In this document: in pieces, positions 30,792 through 36,846 of the stretch | How positions within the stretch are numbered: position 1 is the stretch's first letter | Layout of the letters: every line of letters begins with the position of its first letter | From: Nitrospirota bacterium | GTDB lineage: Bacteria > Nitrospirota > Thermodesulfovibrionia > Thermodesulfovibrionales > JdFR-88 | Reading direction: 5' to 3' | Length of the DNA: 36,846 bases | NCBI GenBank assembly: GCA_021789735.1 | Contig: JAJYJB010000018.1 | Coordinates: 1-36,846, forward strand | Position numbers and translations under genes: made by a program | The notes under the pieces: generated by a model | Databases searched by the model: none | What the model saw: only the letters and a program-made list of their open reading frames with translations | Told to the model about the DNA's origin: nothing

Positions 30792-32013
30792 CGTCCCCTG
30801 GACCGCAAAACTCGCGCTGCGCGCCCTGAAAGCAAACAAGATGCGCACTCTCCTTACCATGCTTGGGATAATTATAGGAGTGGCCGCAGTAATAGTCATG
30901 CTCGCGGTGGGCACGGGGGTGACGCAGAAAATCACCGAGCAGATATCCACCATGGGGAGCAACCTGCTTATCGTGCTGCCTGGAAGCACGACATCCGGGG
31001 GCATCAGGATGGGAGCGGGCACCCAGCCAACGCTTACCGCAGGAGACGCTCAGGCCATTTCCTCCGAAGCGCCCGCCGTGGATGCCGTTGCCCCCGTTCT
31101 CAGCGGCACTGCCCAGGTCGTCTATGGGCACCAGAACTGGTCCACCGGCATCGTCGGCACGACCCCGGCCATACTTACCGTAAGGGACTGGCAGCTTGCG
31201 GAAGGAAGGCGATTTACAAGTGCTGATGTCAGGAACGCGACAAAGGTCTGCCTGCTGGGACAGACCGTCGTGGACAACCTGTTTGGGGATGAAGACCCCG
31301 TCGGCAAAGAAATCAGGATACAGAACCTGCCGTTTACAGTTATCGGCGTGCTGGCGGTAAAGGGGCAGTCCGTTATGGGCCAGGACCAGGACGACACCAT
31401 AATGATCCCGCTTACGACCGCGCAGACAAAGCTCTTCGGGACCGCTTTCCCCGGCATGATAAGGATAATGCTCGTCAAGGCCAAAAGCACTGGCGAGCTT
31501 GACGACGCCCAGATCCAGATAACTGACATCCTCCGCCAGAGGCACCATATCGGTCCCGGGCAGGAAGATGACTTCACGGTCAGGAACCTGACCCAGATAA
31601 TGAAGACCGCGGAGCGGTCCACAAAAATAATGACCCTCCTGCTGGGGGCCATAGCTTCGATCTCCCTGCTGGTGGGCGGCATAGGGATAATGAACATAAT
31701 GCTCGTCTCCATTACCGAGCGCACCAGGGAGATAGGCATAAGGATGGCCATAGGCGCAAAGACATGGGACATCAGGTTCCAGTTCCTGATGGAGGCGTTC
31801 ATCATGTCCATGATAGGCGGGATAGGAGGCATCCTCATAGGCATGTCCGGCTCGGAGGTCCTGTCAAGGATCGCGGGCTGGCCAGCGGTGGTCTCCGTCT
31901 TTTCGATCTTCCTGGCCTTCGGTTTCTCAGGCGCGGTGGGGATATTCTTTGGCTTTTATCCTGCCTACAAGGCTTCCCTCCTGAACCCCATCGACGCGCT
32001 CAGGTATGAATAG
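30784..32013 (+). CDS. MacB-type ABC transporter permease
   Basis: This 409-residue inner-membrane protein has the MacB/FtsX layout. An N-terminal helix (KANKMRTLLTMLGIIIGVAAVI) precedes a large periplasmic MacB_PCD domain (~60-270), and three C-terminal helices follow in the FtsX-like domain (~285-405), including TERTREIGIRMAIGAKTWDIRFQF. The final DALRYE is typical. Together with the preceding ATPase it forms the mechanotransmission pump working with the adaptor and TolC-like protein. ATG 30784 (MVNVPW) is preferred to the earlier 30760; both overlap the ATPase gene. It ends the efflux operon. Confidence 0.92.
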   Translation: MVNVPWTAKLALRALKANKMRTLLTMLGIIIGVAAVIVMLAVGTGVTQKITEQISTMGSNLLIVLPGSTTSGGIRMGAGTQPTLTAGDAQAISSEAPAVDAVAPVLSGTAQVVYGHQNWSTGIVGTTPAILTVRDWQLAEGRRFTSADVRNATKVCLLGQTVVDNLFGDEDPVGKEIRIQNLPFTVIGVLAVKGQSVMGQDQDDTIMIPLTTAQTKLFGTAFPGMIRIMLVKAKSTGELDDAQIQITDILRQRHHIGPGQEDDFTVRNLTQIMKTAERSTKIMTLLLGAIASISLLVGGIGIMNIMLVSITERTREIGIRMAIGAKTWDIRFQFLMEAFIMSMIGGIGGILIGMSGSEVLSRIAGWPAVVSVFSIFLAFGFSGAVGIFFGFYPAYKASLLNPIDALRYE

Positions 32014-32044
32014 GACACCGCCTCTGATATACTAACAATCGCTC

Positions 32045-32923
32045 ATGGAAGCGATGGGAGACAGAAGCGGCAAAAGCTGCGCGGCGTGGTGCCGGTGGAG
32101 TCCGCAGGGGCTCGAGGTTTTTTATGAAAGATATAACAGGCGCCAGTACGTCCATCCGGACCCGCTGGAATTCCTCTACAGGTATGACGATGCTGCGGAC
32201 CGGGAGGTCGCGGGTCTGATAGCATCCTCTTTCGCTTATGGCCGGGTCAAACAGATATTGGCCAAGACCGGCCTCGTGCTTGAAAAAATGGGGCCGCCGA
32301 GGGATTTTGTCCTCAAAACGCGGACCTCAACCATGGAAAAGCTCTTCGGTGGGTTCAAGCACAGGCTTGTCACAGGCGAGGAGCTCATTTTTTTCCTTGG
32401 CAGGATACGCAAGAGCATCGAAGAATACGGCTCCCTCAACGAATGCTTTTTAGCCGGCTTCAAAAAGTCTGACGATACCGTTTTACCCGCGCTCACAGGG
32501 TTCGTGGAGGCCCTGTGCCCTTCCCGCATATGCTCAAGGAGCACGCTCCTGTCACGCCCCGGGAAGGGCAGCGCGTGCAAGCGGCTGAACCTGTATCTGC
32601 GGTGGATGATAAGAAAGGACGACGTGGACCCCGGGGGATGGAACGGGGTCACTCCGGAAAAACTTATCGTGCCGCTGGACACCCACCTGCACTCCCTCTC
32701 AAGGGACCTTGGCCTGACCGGAAGGAAACAGGCGGACATGAAGGCGGCCATAGAGATCACTCACGCGTTCCGGGAGGTTTCCCCCGGTGACCCGGTCAGG
32801 TATGATTTCACGCTTACGAGGCCCGGCATCCAGAACGACAGGGAGCTCATGGATTTTCTTTACCAATGCTTGAAACAGGAGCGGGTGCATCATCCGGTTA
32901 AAAAAGAAAACCAAAAAGAATAA
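32045..32923 (+). CDS. TIGR02757 / DUF2400 family protein
   Basis: This 292-residue protein matches the DUF2400/TIGR02757 group. FYERYNRRQYVHPDPLEFLYRY is the conserved beginning, and ASSFAYGRVKQILAKTGLVL is the next block. SACKRLNLYLRWMIRKDDVD...LIVPLDTH, near the middle, resembles the helix-hairpin-helix core of endonuclease III-type glycosylases. GDPVRYDFTLTRPGI is the end motif. The family is thought to be related to DNA base excision folds, but its activity is not established. ATG 32045 or 32054 could be the start; there is no clear ribosome site. It follows the permease gene by 31 nt and might be read through. Confidence 0.85.
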   Translation: MEAMGDRSGKSCAAWCRWSPQGLEVFYERYNRRQYVHPDPLEFLYRYDDAADREVAGLIASSFAYGRVKQILAKTGLVLEKMGPPRDFVLKTRTSTMEKLFGGFKHRLVTGEELIFFLGRIRKSIEEYGSLNECFLAGFKKSDDTVLPALTGFVEALCPSRICSRSTLLSRPGKGSACKRLNLYLRWMIRKDDVDPGGWNGVTPEKLIVPLDTHLHSLSRDLGLTGRKQADMKAAIEITHAFREVSPGDPVRYDFTLTRPGIQNDRELMDFLYQCLKQERVHHPVKKENQKE

Positions 32924-32967
32924 AACAGAAAATTTATTTAAACCAATATTTTTCAAGGAGGCGGAAC

Positions 32968-33459
32968 ATGGCTGATTTCTTCAACGCGTTTGAGATATTT
33001 GAAATGGCCGAGCAGATCGAAAGAAACGGCGGAGCATTTTACCGCAGGGCCGCGGCGGAAACGCCGGACGAGGACCTCAAGGGGGTGCTCCTTCAGCTGG
33101 CCTCGATGGAAGATGACCACATAAAGGTCTTCTCCGACATGAAAGAGGAGCTGGCGGGACAGGAATGGGCCCAGGGGTTCGAGCAGGAAAACGAGGCCGT
33201 GCTTTTTTTGAGGGCGCTGGTTTCAGGAAAGGTATTTGACGCACGGAAGGACCCAGCGGCCCTCATGGATGAAACGAGCATGGCCAGCATACTGAACAAG
33301 GCCGTAGCGCTTGAAAAAGATTCCATCGCCTTCTACACGGGCATAAAGGACCTGGTGCCGGCTGAGTTCGGCAAAGGCAGGATCGACGCCATAATAAAAG
33401 AGGAAATGAGGCACATAAGGATCCTTTCAGAACGGCTCGCCTCCATGTCCGAGTTCTGA
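32968..33459 (+). CDS. Ferritin-like diiron protein (rubrerythrin-type)
   Basis: This 163-residue protein is a stand-alone four-helix ferritin-like domain without a rubredoxin part. Iron ligands are visible in EMAEQIERNGGAFYRRAA (helix 1), SMEDDHIKVF (helix 2), ALEKDSIAFYTGI (helix 3) and KEEMRHIRILSE (helix 4), following the E, ExxH-like and ExxxH patterns. Proteins of this type are abundant in anaerobes and take part in peroxide or iron handling; electron partners are not evident. AAGGAGGCGG 7-10 nt before the ATG supports the start. A second such protein next to rubrerythrin elsewhere in the window suggests redundant oxidative-stress defence. Confidence 0.85.
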   Translation: MADFFNAFEIFEMAEQIERNGGAFYRRAAAETPDEDLKGVLLQLASMEDDHIKVFSDMKEELAGQEWAQGFEQENEAVLFLRALVSGKVFDARKDPAALMDETSMASILNKAVALEKDSIAFYTGIKDLVPAEFGKGRIDAIIKEEMRHIRILSERLASMSEF

Positions 33460-33553
33460 ACGAAAAAAAAAGAAAAAAGTCCTTATAAAGATTGCCTGAA
33501 AAATAAAAAAATCCTTGCATTCTGCTCCCGGAGGGACAAGAATAATTCCAGGA

Positions 33554-35647
33554 ATGGTCGAAGAAGAAGACGTTCTGTCATATTTCAAGCGGAGGCCCAA
33601 GCCACAGGGGTTCAGGGAGCTCTCTGCCGGCTTCAACCTTACAAGGCAGGAGGCCCGCAGATTTAAAAGGCTCCTTCGGGACATGCTGCGCAGCGGAGAC
33701 CTCGTCCTGACAAGAAAGGGACTTTATGCGCCCTCAGAAGAGGTCGATCTCGTTCGGGGATACTTTGAAGCCCACGGGGACGGCTTCGGGTTTGTCGTTT
33801 CCGACCTGCCCGGGCAAAGGGACCTGTTCATACCACCATATGCAACCATGGGGGCGATGGACAATGACAAGGTTATCGCAAGGCCTGAAGGCGGCGCCGG
33901 CGGCAGGAAGGGCCGGATCATAAGGGTGCTGGAACGCGCGCCGAGGAGGGTCGCGGGAAGGCTCGACAAATCGAGGACGGCCTGCTTTATCAGGCCTAAA
34001 TCCAGGGGCATGAAGATGGATGTCTATATCCCGCCGGCAGAATGCGCAGGGCTGAAAAACGGGCAGGAAGTCCTTGCCGAGATCGTGGATTACCCATCTG
34101 AAAAAAGGCCCCCCGTGGGAAGGATCATAAAAACCATTGAGCCCCCGGAAAGACCGCTTGACGAGATAGACGGCATTATAGAGGAGTTTTCCCTGCCAGC
34201 CAGGTTTCCCAAACAGGTGGCGGAAGAGGCAAGAAGAATAAGGGCCGCCGGAGCGGCCGTGGACACGGCCACGCGAAAAGACCTTACCCGTCTGCCAACG
34301 GTCACGATAGATGGGGAACGGGCCAGGGATTTTGATGACGCCGTTTCCATCAGGCTGACCGGCACCGGCTACAGGCTTTGGGTGCATATCGCCGATGTCA
34401 GCCATTATGTCCCCTGGGACAGCCCTATAGATAGCGAGGCAAGGAAAAGGGGGACGAGCGTTTACTTCACGGACCGGGTACTGCCCATGCTGCCAAAGGA
34501 GCTTTCAGAGGACCTCTGCAGCCTTGTGCCGGGTGAAAGCCGCCGTGCCTTTACCGTCCAAATGGACTTTGACAGAACAGGCAAGCGAAAGGCGGCTTCC
34601 TTCTACCAAAGCGTCATTCAAAGCGATGAGCGGATGACTTACACGGATGTGAGCAGGATACTGGTGGAAGGCGACGCAGCTTTGAGGGAACGGTATAGCG
34701 GCCTTGTAAAGGATTTTGAGCTTATGGAGGAGCTCGCGGGTGAGCTGAGGGCAAGACGTTTTGAAAGGGGGAGCCTTGATTTTGACTTGCCAGAGCCCGA
34801 GGTCCTCATCGATCTTCAGGGCAGGCCTGAGGCCATAGTTAGGTCGGAGCGCAATATTGCCCACGTCCTGATAGAAGAGTTCATGATAGCCGCAAACGAG
34901 TCGGTGGCGGAGTACCTCGAGGGCGCCGGCGCGCCTTCCATCTACCGTATACACGAAGAACCCGACCTCGTAAAAATGGAAGAGGTCCTCCGGTTCGCAA
35001 AAAACCTGCTTCGCGCAAAGGGCGGGGATTTTCGCTCTGTTCTGGAGGCTGCAAGGGGGACACCCGAGGAAGAAGTGATAAACTTCATGGTGCTAAGGAG
35101 TCTCAAACAGGCCCGGTACAGCACGGTCAATGCCGGGCATTTCGGACTGGCTTCGGAATGTTACACCCATTTCACGTCGCCCATCAGGAGGTATCCGGAC
35201 CTTGTCGTCCACAGGATACTCAAAGAGACGCTTTCCCATAAACAGGCCAGAAGAAAGTTCCCCTCCGAGAGGACAGAATTGCTTGCCGGGGTCCTGCCGG
35301 ACCTTGCATTCAGCTCCTCCCGTATGGAAAGGAACTCTGACGAGGCGGAAAGGGCAGCCCTGAAGGCCATGAAGGCGTGGTTCATAAAGGACAAAGTGGG
35401 CGAGGAATTCCCTGTGAAGGTGATAGAGGTCACAAGCTATGGCATCCGCGTCAGGTTCGAGGATTTTTATGTGGAGTCCTTTATCCATGTGTCGCTCATG
35501 GCCGACGATTTTTATACATTCAATGAAAAAAATCTGACTCTGGCGGGGAAGCATACAGGCAGAAAATTCCGGATTGGCGACACTGTCCGGGTGAGGATAG
35601 ACAGGGTGGACCTGCGGGAAAAGGAGATCATCCTGGGGCTGGCGTGA
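33554..35647 (+). CDS. rnr: Ribonuclease R
   Basis: From ATG 33554 the product is 697 residues. The domain order is an N-terminal winged helix (~1-60), cold-shock domains (~65-215), the RNB catalytic domain (~245-585) and an S1 RNA-binding domain (~620-697). The catalytic acidic cluster lies in IDGERARDFDDAVSI, and the distal RNB end reads YTHFTSPIRRYPDLVVHR. RNase R degrades structured RNA 3' to 5' processively in the cytoplasm with Mg2+. A TTG at 33515 would add 13 residues. GGAGGG lies 18 nt before 33554, so the real start could be a non-standard codon slightly upstream. The S1 domain lacks the long basic tail of the enterobacterial enzyme. Confidence 0.93.
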   Translation: MVEEEDVLSYFKRRPKPQGFRELSAGFNLTRQEARRFKRLLRDMLRSGDLVLTRKGLYAPSEEVDLVRGYFEAHGDGFGFVVSDLPGQRDLFIPPYATMGAMDNDKVIARPEGGAGGRKGRIIRVLERAPRRVAGRLDKSRTACFIRPKSRGMKMDVYIPPAECAGLKNGQEVLAEIVDYPSEKRPPVGRIIKTIEPPERPLDEIDGIIEEFSLPARFPKQVAEEARRIRAAGAAVDTATRKDLTRLPTVTIDGERARDFDDAVSIRLTGTGYRLWVHIADVSHYVPWDSPIDSEARKRGTSVYFTDRVLPMLPKELSEDLCSLVPGESRRAFTVQMDFDRTGKRKAASFYQSVIQSDERMTYTDVSRILVEGDAALRERYSGLVKDFELMEELAGELRARRFERGSLDFDLPEPEVLIDLQGRPEAIVRSERNIAHVLIEEFMIAANESVAEYLEGAGAPSIYRIHEEPDLVKMEEVLRFAKNLLRAKGGDFRSVLEAARGTPEEEVINFMVLRSLKQARYSTVNAGHFGLASECYTHFTSPIRRYPDLVVHRILKETLSHKQARRKFPSERTELLAGVLPDLAFSSSRMERNSDEAERAALKAMKAWFIKDKVGEEFPVKVIEVTSYGIRVRFEDFYVESFIHVSLMADDFYTFNEKNLTLAGKHTGRKFRIGDTVRVRIDRVDLREKEIILGLA

Positions 35648-35684
35648 GAACAATGCTGGCATTTGGACCTTTTTTCTCTTATTT

Positions 35685-36074
35685 ATGCCGAGTATGAAAA
35701 TAGCCATAGCTTCTGATGCCGAGGGCCTCGCCCTTAAAGCGGCACTTGTGGACCATCTTTTGCAAAAGGGACATGAGGTGATCGACAGAGGCGCCGGACT
35801 GGACGCCGGCGCGTGTGCCGCCCTCGTTGCGGCCACGATTGCTTCGGGTGAGGCCAGGGCCGGTATTCTCATAAGCGCCACCGGCGTTGGAGTTACGATA
35901 GCCGCAAACATGTTGCCTGGCATAAAGGCATGTGTTTGCCCGGACACGTACGCCGTGGAGCGCGGCGCAAGCCAGGAAGGGATGAACGTCCTTTGCCTGG
36001 GGTCCGGTTCTGCCGGGGTGGAGCTTTCAAAAGAGCTGGCAATGAGTTTCATAAAAGCTGTTTCCCGCCCGTAA
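35685..36074 (+). CDS. RpiB/LacAB-like sugar isomerase lacking catalytic residues
   Basis: This 129-residue protein has the RpiB/LacA/LacB fold: MKIAIASDAEGLALK at the N terminus and GILISATGVGVTIAANMLPGIKAC in the core, ending MNVLCLGSGSAG. In ribose-5-phosphate isomerase B the first motif is SDH-G, the catalytic base is Cys in ICGTG, and a histidine lies in RxHND. Here these are SDAEG, ISATG and GASQEGMN, so the base and both histidines are replaced. It is shorter than typical RpiB (~145-150 aa). It may be an inactive paralogue, a subunit like LacA, or an enzyme for a different substrate. ATG 35694 is an alternative start. It follows the RNase R gene by 37 nt. Confidence 0.82.
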   Translation: MPSMKIAIASDAEGLALKAALVDHLLQKGHEVIDRGAGLDAGACAALVAATIASGEARAGILISATGVGVTIAANMLPGIKACVCPDTYAVERGASQEGMNVLCLGSGSAGVELSKELAMSFIKAVSRP

Positions 36075-36228
36075 AAGCCTGCCGGCAACACATGACCCGC
36101 CTATAAAGGCCTCCATCAACACACGAATCGATGCGCCCGCACACGCCCGGTCAGGGACAGACTGCCATGGGCCACGGACTTTGCCATAAAAAACCCTTTT
36201 TTATAAGGTCTATCAGGGGTGATTTGTC

Positions 36229-36257
36229 TTGACATGAACAGGCCAATTTTTTTAAAT
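36229..36257 (+). promoter_or_regulatory. Sigma-70-type promoter of the cytochrome gene
   Basis: TTGACA (36229-36234) and TTAAAT (36252-36257) are separated by 17 nt; the -35 is consensus and the -10 matches four of six. The predicted start near 36264 leaves a 36-nt leader with GGAGGTG before ATG 36300. This is the best sigma-70 promoter in the window. Confidence 0.7.
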
Positions 36258-36299
36258 TAGAGGACAAAAAAAGTTGAGTGGAAGGAGGTGAAAATCAGA

Positions 36300-36626
36300 A
36301 TGAAGAAGATCGCAGCTATCATGGTATTTGTAATAGCCATTGTCTTCGTAGTAGGCGCCGCGATGGCAGTCCCGCCCGGCAAGACTGTAAAGTTCAATGC
36401 CGGAGCTATGGGCACCGTCACTTTTAGCGGCTCTGCTCACGCAAAAGCCGGCTTGAAGTGCAGTGATTGCCACACGAAGATATTCCCGATGAAGGCACCC
36501 GGAACCCCTGGCGCAGCCAAGTTCACGATGTCCGACATCAGGGCAGGCAAGTACTGCGGTGTGTGCCACAACGGCAAGAAGGCTTTCGCACCTAATGGCA
36601 ACTGCACCAAATGCCACAAAATGTAA
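36300..36626 (+). CDS. Periplasmic triheme c-type cytochrome (c7-like)
   Basis: From ATG 36300 (GGAGGTG, 9 nt spacing) the product is 108 residues. A signal peptide (about 1-23, ending AAMA-V) is followed by three CxxCH haem sites: CSDCH, CGVCH and CTKCH. This is the size and layout of the c7-type triheme cytochromes of metal- and sulfur-reducing bacteria that carry electrons in the periplasm. There is only one histidine outside the haem motifs (SGSAH), so not every haem can have bis-histidine ligation; methionines in FPMKAP, FTMSD and CHKM may act instead. It is a single-gene unit with promoter and terminator. Confidence 0.88.
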   Translation: MKKIAAIMVFVIAIVFVVGAAMAVPPGKTVKFNAGAMGTVTFSGSAHAKAGLKCSDCHTKIFPMKAPGTPGAAKFTMSDIRAGKYCGVCHNGKKAFAPNGNCTKCHKM

Positions 36627-36642
36627 TTTTGATTTAAATAGT

Positions 36643-36679
36643 AAAAAAAGGAGGGCTTTATAAAGTCCTCCTTTTTTTA
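36643..36679 (+). terminator. Strong intrinsic terminator of the cytochrome gene
   Basis: AGGAGGGCTTT pairs with AAAGTCCTCCT (one G-U pair) around AT, extended by A-run/T-run pairing and followed by TTTTTTT. It begins 17 nt after the stop codon. The A-run to the left also gives it a bidirectional look. Confidence 0.85.
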
Positions 36680-36846
36680 TTTTTTATTTCATGGTAGTTT
36701 TCTTACCGGGAGCCGGGCTCAAAAAAAAAAAAAACAGTTTGGAAGCGAAAAAGAGGAAAGCGGCCTGGCGCCGAAGCATGTTCAGGAAGACGGGGCCCAT
36801 TAAGGATGCCGCATGAATATCGGCCTCTCGCGGCCGGCAGCGATTT

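Noticed and set aside
36721..36734. Poly-A run near the right end as an integration or IS trace
   Set aside because: A lone homopolymer without flanking repeats or a transposase is not evidence for a mobile element.
36813..36846. Start of a further gene at the right edge (ATG 36813, AAGGA 6 nt upstream)
   Set aside because: Only 11 codons are visible, too few to support a gene.

Overview
The window reads as a chromosomal segment of a Gram-negative bacterium with an anaerobic or microaerophilic life. Pointers are rubrerythrin and a second ferritin-like protein, a c7-like triheme cytochrome, a PEP-CTERM surface protein, a MacAB-TolC-type efflux operon, abundant two-component signalling and heavy use of ATA, AGG and AAG codons. 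This combination fits Nitrospirota or Desulfobacterota-type lineages, but that is an inference from gene content. No rRNA, tRNA, CRISPR array, transposase or phage gene was seen.

Layout. 1-5.9 kb: the end of a glycosyltransferase gene, a 500-nt non-coding stretch, then a soluble multi-PAS histidine kinase overlapping its NtrC-type sigma-54 activator. A terminator follows, then a near-consensus sigma-54 promoter in front of a small operon (single-domain response regulator, unknown 93-aa protein, cysteine-rich two-CW protein). 6.1-7.8 kb: a PA2779-like / C39-like peptidase / TPR lipoprotein cluster. 8-14.5 kb: an F420-dependent-reductase-like dehydrogenase, another stand-alone receiver, and two DUF4382 lipoprotein paralogues flanking a membrane HisKA_2 kinase and a SYLF protein. 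14.6-19.2 kb: rubrerythrin, a membrane-anchored PLD-like protein, small membrane and zinc-ribbon proteins, an MFS exporter and a DUF2784 protein.

19.4-24.2 kb holds the most striking locus. A diguanylate cyclase overlaps by ATGA a thioredoxin-like gene whose frame is interrupted by TGA, and conserved family sequence continues in the same frame after it. A stem-loop with GG at the start of its apical loop lies 22 nt downstream, as expected for a bacterial SECIS. This is best read as an unannotated selenoprotein of 108 residues that an ordinary gene caller truncates to 71. A GNAT/acyl-CoA synthetase fusion and a PEP-CTERM gene with its own sigma-54 promoter follow on the minus strand.

24.5-32 kb: a 5'-truncated copper-ATPase (CcoI-like) remnant overlaps an intact but uncalled ccoS. 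Next is a CpxRA-like two-component pair, divergent from a tolC-macA-macB-type efflux operon. Between them lies a perfect inverted repeat that contains a GTAAA-N5-GTAAA CpxR-type box, so the pair probably controls the pump. 32-36.8 kb: a TIGR02757/DUF2400 protein, a ferritin-like protein, RNase R, an RpiB-like protein lacking the usual catalytic residues, and a small multihaem cytochrome with a clear promoter and terminator.
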